64,000 bases of DNA from Lachnospiraceae bacterium NC2004 (lineage in GTDB: Bacteria > Bacillota > Clostridia > Lachnospirales > Lachnospiraceae), in assembly GCA_000621905.1 (NCBI GenBank), contig JHXB01000013.1, positions 27,593-91,592 on the forward strand. The letters run 5' to 3'. Shown here piece after piece: positions 10,601 to 18,021 of the stretch. Each line of letters starts with the position of its first letter. Position 1 is the first letter of the stretch. The notes below the pieces were generated by a model. The model did no database searches and had not been told where the DNA came from. It worked only from the letters and a program-made list of their open reading frames with translations. Position numbers and translations under genes: made by a program.

Positions 10601-10818
10601 GTAGTAGACATTTTATTTTGTAACTCTCCAATCTTATTCGATCCGACATTATAAAATAAATCATTTAGCGAAGCAAAAATAGCACCTGTGTTTAAACACA
10701 TTAGTTTAGTCAACTTCATCCCGTCTCTATAAAGCGAGTCGGTATCATTCTTAACAAAGCCATCGCTCTTCTTAACATTAATTTCATCTAAGCTATTGTT
10801 TCTTTCTAATTCTTTCAT
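7618..10818 (-). CDS. Giant helical/coiled-coil protein of unknown function (about 1066 aa)
   Basis: Family not recognised. There is no signal peptide. Residues about 355-470 form a strong coiled coil (DAKKKKEEIQKSIDEAKEKG), and most of the rest is charged helix. A more globular central part (about 690-860) contains FALVAIAAV and DPTK, with EMAKVISNGIK further on, echoing the 802-residue protein at 1142-3550. The start is ATG 10818: AGGAGG abuts the alternative ATG at 10827 but sits 9 bases before 10818. The gene heads an operon with the secreted CotH-like protein, which hints at a partnership but proves nothing. The product is far too large and specific in composition to be a chance reading frame. 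Confidence 0.78.
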   Translation of the reverse strand: MKELERNNSLDEINVKKSDGFVKNDTDSLYRDGMKLTKLMCLNTGAIFASLNDLFYNVGSNKIGELQNKMSTTAQEASAYRSRRGKYVAYHYNGLPDFDFVDPKTEEETKKDPLNGRKINEEVVEIFKETDTLVNQAIASHKEGSYARRVLTAAKKTLSYTTREDLSEYMSMDYQFDSFKARYNDFPVPRFRKVDDKGEVTFEYDIDRYEEFMEKHKEFLLIIEDRQSFIENVTYPYYQLKKSGKATRTDEEEYKKAYIDHLERQKSYWDKILQYKKEDLVQIYPFGYNYKNQYEMDWIGDRGYESHIARINKELKYLKMGWAPEDLHFLHEMDEFRRKGVLSCEDDIEKAKLQVEANEETLQGFNTKLEDAKKKKEEIQKSIDEAKEKGTEIADADQSIKDIDKEIAKYENYIKKGKDALEGSNKTLRAAEEKAKKDIWTPKEREQFKIAYNNLVNTRLTSAAQKAKLVSAFDPFIKKTNGLNKDKGDLQHSTVFKSDVQVKEFNSSVNYVTYQEKNRVEYLSELSRIKKLLSTGHRAGFHKDSADMKGLKENIDKVINKLKDPDYDIYETDEMVDLFKDLAASARGYRNAKKVEAGYDIEDADWDGPSSRMGRTRYEAANTLDKFAKKVSGDIKARRKYNNYGKTMADNGFRVVHLDNLAFNLNNKRDYEIGMINVMNYFSKEPFFIPEHCDTAGNTFTPDNFPKQCKHYDLPEVSNDDFALVAIAAVYNIDVISKDFEKVYPCKDFNDPTKDAPRENSIRYKRGMYINDYFVKNPRADIGISFNDYTLVPARQKAYDIFKSNDLEEMAKVISNGIKEINSECTVCVHIYGSSSNDFANNTELLKRLMDFVKKNPELNDKVIEKLGDEYENVMDTLRLKEYRDKAIDAKLKLERAVKDKKNLSEYEKEECTRDILRMELLDNVRSNARQQMLAENEEYNEFEANIPQIYINMSKPGNLLTDTDVTAHRAALELKVIKPVYKVTKALRNQDGKEELERKLNPTIDKMNFKISEEKLLEQIKETASIVSGEHAKTLSAQAKREEFKKSLDENNKKSKEVKKGGFGL

Positions 10819-10865
10819 AATAATCATCCTCCTACCAAGAAACTACTGGTTGCATTATCTATATA

Positions 10866-10897
10866 TATAACACAAATGATATAACAAATGTGTAACA
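10866..10897 (-). promoter_or_regulatory. Promoter block shared with the 802-aa gene
   Basis: The minus strand carries TGTTACAC-N-TTTGTTAT-N4-TTTGTG-N-TATA, the same four blocks and spacing as at 3711-3742. It ends about 48 bp before the start codon of the giant-protein gene. Apart from these blocks the two flanks are dissimilar, so the match looks like conserved function rather than a duplicated region. Confidence 0.6.
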
Positions 10898-10912
10898 CAA
10901 TTCTGTATTATT

Positions 10913-11036
10913 ATAAAAAACGGCCCTATATAAGAGCCGTTTTTATTAGCATATTAAGCACATTATCACTCAGAAGTCTTAGAATTGTTACTTGTACCGG
11001 TTGTACCAGAATTCTTTGCAACTATACTAAGCTCAT
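10913..11036 (-). ncRNA. Candidate small RNA (about 124 nt) or terminated leader
   Basis: A consensus promoter at 11043-11071 points left, and an intrinsic terminator hairpin ending in a run of U lies at 10914-10943 (AAAACGGC / GCCGTTTT around CTTATATA). Between them no open frame starts after the expected transcription start, and AGAATT / AATTCT can form an internal hairpin around GGTACAACCGGTAC. The unit would end before the separate promoter of the 1066-residue gene, so I read it as a stand-alone small RNA. An attenuated leader for that gene is the alternative. Confidence 0.5.
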
Positions 11037-11042
11037 TGGTCA

Positions 11043-11071
11043 ATTATATAGTATAAAACTCACTTTTTCAA
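11043..11071 (-). promoter_or_regulatory. Consensus sigma-A promoter for the small RNA
   Basis: On the minus strand: TTGAAA (11066-11071), an exact 17-bp spacer and TATAAT (11043-11048). No coding gene starts within 200 bp downstream. Confidence 0.72.
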
Positions 11072-11090
11072 TAGTGTACATGATATATAC

Positions 11091-11117
11091 CAAAAAAGGA
11101 CCGGAAAAACCGATCCT
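11091..11117 (-). terminator. Intrinsic terminator of bioY-bioB operon
   Basis: Minus strand: GGATCGG, a T5 loop, CCGGTCC, then TTTTTT. One G-U pair is in the stem. It begins 6 bp past the bioB stop codon. Confidence 0.85.
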
Positions 11118-11122
11118 CCATC

Positions 11123-12100
11123 TTATAAATTAACAATCTTCCTACCAAGATTAACAAGCATATCTCGGTCGCTCTTTATGGTCGAACCCGAAGTCGTAAG
11201 CATATTGCCTGTTATAGTCGCACTTGCTCCGCTTTCAAATGCAGCAAGTCCATTGCCACTGACAAGCTTCCTTCCCGCGCCAAGTCTGATATTCGACTCG
11301 GGATTAATATAGCGAAACATAGAAATCGTCCTGATAATCTCATCTTCACCAAGAGGCTTAAGTGTATCAAGCGGAGTTCCGGGAATTGGAATAAGCGAAT
11401 TAATCGGAATTGAAGCAACATTTAACTCCGACAAATCAAGAGCCATCTCTATCCTGTCATCCATTGACTCGCCCATACCGATAATGCCGCCTGAGCACAC
11501 GCTGAGTCCTGCGGCTTGAGCTCTTCTTATGTTAGCAACTTTATCTTCAAATGTATGCGTGGTACAGATATACTTAAAATAGCTTCTTGAAGTCTCAATA
11601 TTATTGTGATAGCTTCTGACGCCCGCATCATAAAGTCTCTTAAACTGTTCATTCGTAAGGAACCCTAACGACGCACAAAGTGATATCTTAAGATCTTTAT
11701 AAAGCCTCTTATATATCTCAATAATCTTCTCAAAGTCTTCTTTAGAAGGGCTGTGTCCCGATATTACGATTGCAAAACGGTTAACGCCTTCATTTTCATT
11801 GCTTTTAGCTTCCTGATAGATGGTATCATAATCCAAGAGAGGATATACATCGCAGGTAGTATGATGATGCGCAGACTGCGCGCAAAACTTACAGTTCTCA
11901 CCGCAGTTGCCACTCTTACCGGCAATTATAGTGCAGAGGTCAACATTATCCCCCTTAAAATGCTTTCTTAATCTGTCCGCCCCCTGCTTCAGCGCATCTA
12001 AATCACAGTTCTTAAAAAAAGATAAATCTTCATTTCTCGTAAGTCTCTTACCTTCTATTATCTCATCGGCAAGCTTCAATAAATCAACAGTCTCACTCAT
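11123..12100 (-). CDS. bioB: Biotin synthase (radical SAM)
   Basis: A 325-residue BioB that inserts sulfur into dethiobiotin to form biotin in the cytoplasm. It carries the radical-SAM cluster motif CGENCKFC preceded by GKSG, then CAQSAHHHT, the YHNNIETS segment, CSGGIIGMGE, and the C-terminal IRLGAGR typical of BioB (arginine ligand of the second cluster). The length is normal. AGGAAGG precedes the ATG. It lies 24 bp downstream of bioY in one operon controlled by a BirA box. No bioA, bioD or bioF genes are in the window, so this cell may take up dethiobiotin or biotin through BioY, or encode the other steps elsewhere. Confidence 0.96.
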   Translation of the reverse strand: MSETVDLLKLADEIIEGKRLTRNEDLSFFKNCDLDALKQGADRLRKHFKGDNVDLCTIIAGKSGNCGENCKFCAQSAHHHTTCDVYPLLDYDTIYQEAKSNENEGVNRFAIVISGHSPSKEDFEKIIEIYKRLYKDLKISLCASLGFLTNEQFKRLYDAGVRSYHNNIETSRSYFKYICTTHTFEDKVANIRRAQAAGLSVCSGGIIGMGESMDDRIEMALDLSELNVASIPINSLIPIPGTPLDTLKPLGEDEIIRTISMFRYINPESNIRLGAGRKLVSGNGLAAFESGASATITGNMLTTSGSTIKSDRDMLVNLGRKIVNL

Positions 12101-12124
12101 AGTCCTTCCTCTTAAAACCTACAA

Positions 12125-12685
12125 TCACTCTTTAACCGGAATCAGATTGGCTTTATGTAAAGCTGTCTTAAGCCCACATCCAACAACTATACAAACTGCT
12201 ATCTTAACTATGTCAAATGGCAGAAACGGAATAACACAAAGCCCAAGCGACTCCTTTAATCCCATATGTGTAATCGCCATAAAATATATGGTTCCGAGCA
12301 CATAACATACCGAAAGTCCAAGCACCATTCCTACTGCGTGTAAATACCATTTGCTGACAGGAAAACGCTCAATAAAGAAGCCGGATATTAAAGCCATAAA
12401 TATAAACCCAACCAGGTATCCCCCTGTCGGCCCGACAATCTTCTGAAATCCACCCTCGAAATTAGAGAAGACAGGAAGTCCTACTGCCCCAAGAAGCAAG
12501 TAGACTATATATGCAATTGTGCCCTTCACCATTCCGAGCACATATACACACAAGAACACCGCAACGACTGTTAACGATATAGGAACAGGTCCGATTGGTA
12601 TTGACAGCGGACCAAGGATGCAGCACACAGCTGCCATAAGACCGCACATAGTTATAGTTTTGGTAGACATTTTCTTAGAATCCAT
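12125..12685 (-). CDS. bioY: BioY biotin transporter S component
   Basis: A 186-residue integral membrane protein with about six hydrophobic segments. It carries the BioY marks GAVGLPVFSNFEGG and GPTGGYLVGF. BioY is the substrate-capture subunit of ECF-type biotin transporters; the energising EcfA/EcfT parts are not in the window and are normally shared. It is the first gene of the bioY-bioB unit. A consensus promoter overlapped by a BirA operator lies immediately upstream, so biotin should repress it through BirA. There is nothing unusual in length or motifs. Confidence 0.95.
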   Translation of the reverse strand: MDSKKMSTKTITMCGLMAAVCCILGPLSIPIGPVPISLTVVAVFLCVYVLGMVKGTIAYIVYLLLGAVGLPVFSNFEGGFQKIVGPTGGYLVGFIFMALISGFFIERFPVSKWYLHAVGMVLGLSVCYVLGTIYFMAITHMGLKESLGLCVIPFLPFDIVKIAVCIVVGCGLKTALHKANLIPVKE

Positions 12686-12723
12686 GATAATCCTCCATTG
12701 CGTAAAATATTAAGCCAATGGAG

Positions 12724-12778
12724 ATTATAATACTACAAAAAACAATTGTCAACCCGTTTTGATTAACAGGTTGACAAT
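12724..12778 (-). promoter_or_regulatory. bioY promoter with overlapping BirA operator
   Basis: The minus-strand promoter is fully consensus: TTGACA (12747-12752), 17 bp, TATAAT (12724-12729). The -35 sits inside a perfect inverted repeat, ATTGTCAACC (12745-12754) and GGTTGACAAT (12769-12778) separated by 14 bp, which matches the known Firmicute BirA box. The distal half-site overlaps the last codons and stop of the upstream amidase gene. Confidence 0.93.
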
Positions 12779-14235
12779 CTATCATACGCCTTCTCGTAAC
12801 TCCATGGTGCAATCTCCTCAAATGCGTGCGCCACAGCCAAAACATCCTCATCCTTATACTTACGTCCGATAATCTGCATACCGACAGGAAGCCCTTCTTT
12901 AGTAACCCCTGCAGGAACCGAAGCAGCAGGGCTCCCGGTAAAATTCGCCATAAATGTCTCGCAGAACCCTATAAGCTGCTCAACTTCGACCCCATTAACC
13001 TCACTCGGTCCCTTGGTGTTGCAATCATCAGCATTCTTAACCGGAGGACATATTGTAACAGGCGACAATATGATTTGATACTCATCTAATATATTCTGAA
13101 GCTCATCATACATCTCGGTTCTCAGCTCATTAAAATATCTGTAGTCAAGAATGCCAGACTTTAGCGCCATATCATTCCAATATATAAACTCATCCGGAAG
13201 CTCATCTTTATGGTCTTTTAGGAGATCAAGACCTTCTTTCTTCCAAAGCTCCATATCAATTGCAGTATCAACAGATATGCTTCTGCACCAGAGTTTTGCG
13301 TAATCATTAAATGAATGCTTAAAATCAAAATGCACATAGTCAACATTGGCACCGGCCGACTCTAATAAATGCGCCGCACTCTCGACTATATTTGCCACCT
13401 CTTTGTCAACCGGGAACATATCAAAATCTAAAGTTAGAGCAATATTCCAGCCTTTTATAGGCATTTTCATAAGCTCCCTAAAACTCCTAAATCCATGATT
13501 AACACTTAACGGGTCTCTTGCGTCATATCTTGCCATATATTCAAGCATAAGAGCACTATCCTCAACAGTTCTTGTAATCGCACCGTTGAAGCAGTAAGGA
13601 TGTGTCGCCGTCCAACCGTCAGGTCTACATACGCTAGGAATAGTACCGACCGATGCCTTAAACCCAAAACACGAACACCACGCAGAAGGTATACGAATTG
13701 AACCGCCTCCATCGGAGCCTTCCGCAATCGGAAGCATACCATCAGCAACAGCAGCTGCCGAACCACCTGACGACCCGCCTGAATTATACGCGACATTAAA
13801 AGGATTCGCTGTAGGTCCATAAAGCTTATTATCACACGTTCCTCTGAATGCAAATGCAGGTGCATTGGTCTTACCTATTGCAATTGCACCCGCTGCCCTA
13901 GCTGCCTTATAAAACTCAGAATCAATGTCATCCTCTCTGATAAGAGACTTAACTCCGCCGTGAGAATTAGTCCATCCTCTCTTAGACGGAAGGAAATCTT
14001 TAAGTCCTACAGGCACTCCGGCTAAAGGGCCGACATTCTCTCCTTTAGCAATTCTCTCCTCTAACAGTTTCGCCTCATTCAAGGCATCCTCTATCTTTAA
14101 ATAAGTAAAAGCATTGAGACTTGGATTACGCTCCTTGATACGTTTTTCAAAATAATGTACTATCTCAGTAGGAGTTAGGTTACCACTATTAACTTCTTTG
14201 CCAAGTTCAATGCCTGATAAATATTCCAATTTCAT
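12763..14235 (-). CDS. Amidase-signature family amidase
   Basis: A 490-residue serine amidase of the amidase signature (GatA/AtzF/6-aminohexanoate hydrolase) superfamily. The Ser-cisSer-Lys triad can be placed: Lys in PVGLKDF (about residue 80) and the Gly/Ser-rich signature GGSSGGSAAAVADG followed by SDGGGSIRIPS (about 150-185). It is cytoplasmic. GatB and GatC are absent nearby, and the C-terminus (IIGRKYKDEDVLAVAHAFE) is that of free-standing amidases, so I do not call it GatA. The substrate is unknown. Its 3' end overlaps the BirA operator of bioY, but it has its own frame and spacing, so membership of the biotin regulon is not implied. Confidence 0.88.
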   Translation of the reverse strand: MKLEYLSGIELGKEVNSGNLTPTEIVHYFEKRIKERNPSLNAFTYLKIEDALNEAKLLEERIAKGENVGPLAGVPVGLKDFLPSKRGWTNSHGGVKSLIREDDIDSEFYKAARAAGAIAIGKTNAPAFAFRGTCDNKLYGPTANPFNVAYNSGGSSGGSAAAVADGMLPIAEGSDGGGSIRIPSAWCSCFGFKASVGTIPSVCRPDGWTATHPYCFNGAITRTVEDSALMLEYMARYDARDPLSVNHGFRSFRELMKMPIKGWNIALTLDFDMFPVDKEVANIVESAAHLLESAGANVDYVHFDFKHSFNDYAKLWCRSISVDTAIDMELWKKEGLDLLKDHKDELPDEFIYWNDMALKSGILDYRYFNELRTEMYDELQNILDEYQIILSPVTICPPVKNADDCNTKGPSEVNGVEVEQLIGFCETFMANFTGSPAASVPAGVTKEGLPVGMQIIGRKYKDEDVLAVAHAFEEIAPWSYEKAYDRLSTC

Positions 14236-14286
14236 AATTATATTCCTTTACATATTATTAGGGGAGAACAATGTTCTCCCCTACGA

Positions 14287-15027
14287 TTATGCCGCATTCA
14301 CATATGCTAAGTACTCCTTGCCAACGCCCTCTTCTTCCCAATCCTTTGAGACACGATATCCAACCGGCGAGAAGACCGCCTCTAAAGCCAACTCAATAAA
14401 CATTGAAGTCGTTGAGCATATAAGCACCTGTGTCATATTCCATCCAAAGAACACATGCGAAACCAAAAGTGAGAACACGAAATTGTCAACCCACTGACCT
14501 ACTGCAGTTGAAGAAAAGCTTCTTAACGCAAATCCTAAATATCCACCCTTGTCGCTCATCTTACCGATTCCAACATTCACTATAGAGTTAACCAGTGAAG
14601 ATAACACCATGGCAATAGCAGAACCCAATACCACATACCATGTTCCGCCAAATGTTGCATTTAAGCCGGAATTAATATACTCCGCTGTACCGGCATCCGG
14701 TGCCGAAAAATAAGCAGCCCAATGTCCCGGAGTCACAGAAAGAAGCTTAAATATAACAACAGTAACAACATTAACAAACATAGCAAGCAAGGAAATCTTG
14801 ATAGATGCTTTAGCTCCGAATCTCTTACAAATACAGTCCATGCATAAGAAAGATATCCACGATAAAGCCAGACCACTGTTGATGCAGAAGTACTCTGAAC
14901 GATATAGCTCCTTATTAGCCATAAGGTTCATACACACAACAGACAAAATAAAAATAGAAATGACCATAGAAGGTACATTCTTAAGAAGGATCTTGTAATC
15001 CTCCCATTCACGTTTAATGATATTCAT
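14287..15027 (-). CDS. VUT-family (YhhQ-like) transporter, queuosine-precursor type
   Basis: A 246-residue membrane protein with about six to seven transmembrane segments. The N-terminal pattern (VVCMNLMANKEL, WISFLCMDCICKRFG) and the central ATFGGTWYVVLGSAIA are typical of the VUT/COG1738 family, whose characterised members import queuine or preQ precursors. The role is inferred from the family. A consensus promoter lies 79 bp upstream with a structured 72-nt leader. I saw no clear preQ1-I aptamer. The start is supported by AAAGGAG 7 bases upstream. It appears monocistronic. Confidence 0.82.
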   Translation of the reverse strand: MNIIKREWEDYKILLKNVPSMVISIFILSVVCMNLMANKELYRSEYFCINSGLALSWISFLCMDCICKRFGAKASIKISLLAMFVNVVTVVIFKLLSVTPGHWAAYFSAPDAGTAEYINSGLNATFGGTWYVVLGSAIAMVLSSLVNSIVNVGIGKMSDKGGYLGFALRSFSSTAVGQWVDNFVFSLLVSHVFFGWNMTQVLICSTTSMFIELALEAVFSPVGYRVSKDWEEEGVGKEYLAYVNAA

Positions 15028-15050
15028 AATAATTCTCCTTTGGTTTTAAT

Positions 15051-15134
15051 ATTTTACAAGCAGGATATCGGACCCGAACTGCTTGGCACCGTTACGCGCG
15101 TTACGATTATATTGTAAAATGATTAAAAAATCAA
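15051..15134 (-). promoter_or_regulatory. Promoter and structured leader of the VUT gene
   Basis: Minus strand: TTGATT (15129-15134), 17 bp, TATAAT (15106-15111). A 9-bp inverted repeat, ATTTTACAA (15051-15059) and TTGTAAAAT (15112-15120), brackets the -10 and leader. Inside are AAGCAG / CTGCTT and a direct repeat of CGTAACG. These could be an operator or an RNA element. Confidence 0.5.
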
Positions 15135-15174
15135 GTGATTTTTGCATTTTCTTTAGTGCAATATAGTAGCATTC

Positions 15175-15203
15175 TTTACATTTGATAGGATTTCTTATAT
15201 AAT
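15175..15203 (+). promoter_or_regulatory. Sigma-A promoter of icd
   Basis: TTTACA (15175-15180), 17-bp spacer, TATAAT (15198-15203), 30 bp before the start codon. Confidence 0.78.
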
Positions 15204-15233
15204 GGTGGCAAATTCTTTGTTTAGGAGGCTATT

Positions 15234-16439
15234 ATGAGCAAGATTACCATGACTACGCCGTTAGTCGAGATGGACGGCGACGAGATGACCAGAATTCTCT
15301 GGCAGTTTATCAAGGACGATTTGATTCTTCCTTATGTTGACCTTAAGACCGAGTACTACGATTTGGGACTCAAGTACAGAAATGAAACCGACGACCAGGT
15401 TACAATCGATTCAGCTAATGCTACCAAGAAGTACGGAGTAGCTGTTAAGTGTGCAACTATCACACCTAACGCTGCAAGAATGGATGAGTACAACTTAAAG
15501 CAGATGTGGAAGAGCCCTAACGGAACAATAAGAGCAATGCTTGACGGTACAGTATTTAGAGCACCTATCGTTGTTAAGGGTATTGAGCCTTGTGTCAAGA
15601 ACTGGGAGAAGCCTATCACTTTAGCTCGTCACGCTTATGGTGATGTATATAAGAACACAGAGATCAAGGTTCCTGGTGCAGGCAAGGCAGAGCTTGTTTA
15701 TACTGCAGCTGATGGAACAGAGACCAGAGAGCTTATTCATGAATTTGACGGACCTGGTATCATCCAGGGTATCCATAACACCGAGAAGTCTATCGAGAGC
15801 TTCGCAAGAGCTTGCTTCAACTATGCTATCGATACCAAGCAGGATATCTGGTTTGCAACCAAAGATACCATTTCTAAGAAGTACGATCACACTTTCAAAG
15901 ATATCATGCAGGATATCTACGATAAGGAATATGATGCCAAGTTCAAAGAATTAGGCATCGAGTATTTCTACACATTGATTGATGATGCAGTTGCTCGTGT
16001 TATGAAAGCAAAAGGCGGATTCATCTGGGCTTGTAAGAACTACGACGGAGATGTAATGAGTGATATGGTTTCTTCTGCATTCGGTTCACTCGCTATGATG
16101 ACTTCAGTTCTTGTAAGTCCTGACGGCAACTACGAGTACGAAGCTGCTCACGGAACTGTAATGAGACATTACTACAAGCATTTGAAAGGTGAAGAGACAT
16201 CTACCAACTCTGTAGCAACAATCTTCGCTTGGACCGGAGCATTAAGAAAGAGAGGCGAGCTTGATAACCTCCCTGACCTTATGGCATTTGCTGACAAGTT
16301 AGAGAAGGCAACTCTTAAGACTATCGAGGACGGCAAGATGACCAAGGATCTCGCACTCATAACCTCACTCGACAATGTGACTGTTCTTAACAGCAGAGAT
16401 TTTATAAAAGCTATAAAAGAGACTTTAGATAATATGTAA
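15234..16439 (+). CDS. icd: NADP-dependent isocitrate dehydrogenase (eukaryote-like type)
   Basis: A 401-residue enzyme converting isocitrate to 2-oxoglutarate. Motifs of the homodimeric type shared with eukaryotes: [13 protein letters not shown] near the start, [25 protein letters not shown], and [15 protein letters not shown] in the C-terminal half. TAGGAGG precedes the ATG by 6 bases. It has its own promoter and terminator and is not linked to citrate synthase or aconitase here. It provides 2-oxoglutarate and NADPH for biosynthesis in an anaerobe. Confidence 0.95.
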   Translation: MSKITMTTPLVEMDGDEMTRILWQFIKDDLILPYVDLKTEYYDLGLKYRNETDDQVTIDSANATKKYGVAVKCATITPNAARMDEYNLKQMWKSPNGTIRAMLDGTVFRAPIVVKGIEPCVKNWEKPITLARHAYGDVYKNTEIKVPGAGKAELVYTAADGTETRELIHEFDGPGIIQGIHNTEKSIESFARACFNYAIDTKQDIWFATKDTISKKYDHTFKDIMQDIYDKEYDAKFKELGIEYFYTLIDDAVARVMKAKGGFIWACKNYDGDVMSDMVSSAFGSLAMMTSVLVSPDGNYEYEAAHGTVMRHYYKHLKGEETSTNSVATIFAWTGALRKRGELDNLPDLMAFADKLEKATLKTIEDGKMTKDLALITSLDNVTVLNSRDFIKAIKETLDNM

Positions 16440-16445
16440 TATACT

Positions 16446-16475
16446 AAATTCCTCCGGCATGTGCTGGAGGATTTG
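16446..16475 (+). terminator. Intrinsic terminator after icd
   Basis: AATTCCTCCGGCA pairs with TGCTGGAGGATT, followed by TGTTATTTATT. Nearly the same hairpin recurs at 22042-22072. Confidence 0.8.
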
Positions 16476-16546
16476 TTATTTATTACTCCACATTAGCATT
16501 AGGTACCATGGGAAGTTATGAGAGTGAAACCAAATAGCCGTCCCAG

Positions 16547-17839
16547 CTATTTATCACCGTATAAACGTAACCCAGACTTTTGACTTTCTAAGATATATCT
16601 GTCAGTTTTATCAGGTGTGGTAGTATTATTATAATAAGCGTTAATATTAAACCAGTCAAACACTTCATGTTCAAAATATTCAGGCATAAGTCTTGCTGCT
16701 TCGATATCGAACGAATAGAAATCGAGTCCCTTGTCATATAGTTTAAACAAAGAAAATTCATCCTTTTTGTAAGGTTCTTTATATATGTACTTCTCTTTAT
16801 CAGGAACCTTGTTATCGTTATATTTGAAATCAGAACATTCAAGATAGTACGATTCCTTATTTGATTCTCTTACTATTGAAAATGTTCCAGAGAACGAAGC
16901 ATACTCACCCTTATCACTACCGGTATTTAAATTATAATATCCTCCGGTAAATGTTCCGTCGTCCTTAAGTTCCATATCTGTCCAACAAGACTCATCTCCG
17001 GAATTGGTAGTATACTTTCCTGAACATTTCTTGAACACATCTTTTGCATTTACTTCTTTATAAGCCAAACTAAACGCCTTGGTTTTAGCTTCCTTGTAGG
17101 ATAAAGAGCAATCCTGAAGTTTTTCAACACAAGAACTAATTAAATCATCAAGCTCACCGTCTTTTATCAATACAACCGATATGTTATCAAGTATATCATT
17201 GATTAGTTCTTCTGCTTCAGACTTAGAAATCTTTTCACCATCTTTGGTATATTCATCATTTTCTGATGTAACTAAACTACCGGAATTAAGCCTGCTAGAC
17301 TCATCTTCCTTTTTTATTACATGATATGAATTTCCTGACTCCATACATTTTATAAGTACCAAATTACCATCTGACATACCACAAACCGCATATCCTTTCG
17401 CTTTATCATTTGGAGTTATAAAACGTGGTTCTTCATACACCACATCATACTGTCTTTTTATATCTTCATGTTTCTTGTATGTGATAATGCTGAAATTGGC
17501 ACAAATGCTGTTAGGCTTGATGTACTCGTTATAAGTGTAGTTATTGTCAACCATGAGCATATCTGGATGCTCTTTAGATGATATTTTGCTATAACAAACA
17601 CAAGTATTAGATAAATTGTTATCATCGGTACCGGAAAAACGATCTAAATAGATTCTCCAAACAGAAGAATCATCTTCATCCGTAACGCTGTCATCATTAT
17701 ACAAATTAGCAAGCTCCATTTTGGACTCAGTGTTTGTGTCACTATCTTTACCAGAATCAGTTATAGAATCACTACATCCCGTACAAATCATAGAAAATAA
17801 AGTATAAAGAATTATAAGATAGATGATATCTGTACGCAT
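16547..17839 (-). CDS. Putative lipoprotein of unknown function
   Basis: About 430 residues. The start is placed at ATG 17839, where GGGAGG lies 7 bases upstream and a lipoprotein signal peptide follows directly (MRTDIIYLIILYTLFSM, then ICTGC with the lipobox Cys). The longer frame from 17920 adds 27 residues without a ribosome binding site. After the lipid-attachment site comes an acidic, Ser/Asp-rich linker (SITDSGKDSDTNTESK) and then a mixed domain with no recognised motif; residues about 300-350 (FSGTFSIV, YYLECSDFKY) look like a small beta sheet. Probably membrane-anchored on the outer face of the cytoplasmic membrane. Function unknown. Confidence 0.7.
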   Translation of the reverse strand: MRTDIIYLIILYTLFSMICTGCSDSITDSGKDSDTNTESKMELANLYNDDSVTDEDDSSVWRIYLDRFSGTDDNNLSNTCVCYSKISSKEHPDMLMVDNNYTYNEYIKPNSICANFSIITYKKHEDIKRQYDVVYEEPRFITPNDKAKGYAVCGMSDGNLVLIKCMESGNSYHVIKKEDESSRLNSGSLVTSENDEYTKDGEKISKSEAEELINDILDNISVVLIKDGELDDLISSCVEKLQDCSLSYKEAKTKAFSLAYKEVNAKDVFKKCSGKYTTNSGDESCWTDMELKDDGTFTGGYYNLNTGSDKGEYASFSGTFSIVRESNKESYYLECSDFKYNDNKVPDKEKYIYKEPYKKDEFSLFKLYDKGLDFYSFDIEAARLMPEYFEHEVFDWFNINAYYNNTTTPDKTDRYILESQKSGLRLYGDK

Positions 17840-17980
17840 ATTATACCTCCCTTGAATTAGGTTACTTCTTTTTGTAATATGAGTAACTACATGAATTATA
17901 CGGACAATAATTAACATCATGAAGCATTAATGGTCCCATCCCCCATTTAGATTTGATTTTCATGTTGCTTGCGTCTGAAT

Positions 17981-18009
17981 GCTCCAGTGGGGACAGTCCC
18001 TACTGGAGC
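17981..18009. terminator. Hairpin downstream of BlaR1-like gene
   Basis: GCTCCAGT (17981-17988) and ACTGGAGC (18002-18009) form a perfect 8-bp stem around GGGGACAGTCCCT. It lacks a clear U tract, so it may be a REP-like palindrome rather than a true terminator. The remaining gap sequence to 17839 shows nothing further. Confidence 0.45.
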
Positions 18010-18021
18010 GTTAGCAATTAT

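Noticed and set aside
10966..11045. A 25-codon TTG-started frame on the minus strand ending in SNNSKTSE
   Set aside because: Its start lies inside the -10 of the promoter, so it would not be in the transcript, and no ribosome binding site is present. Coding remnant cannot be excluded.
12763..14235. GatA subunit of glutamyl-tRNA amidotransferase
   Set aside because: No gatB/gatC nearby and motif context fits free-standing amidases better.
15028..15099. preQ1-I riboswitch before the VUT gene
   Set aside because: No stem-loop followed by the A-rich CUAAGG-type tail could be aligned by eye.
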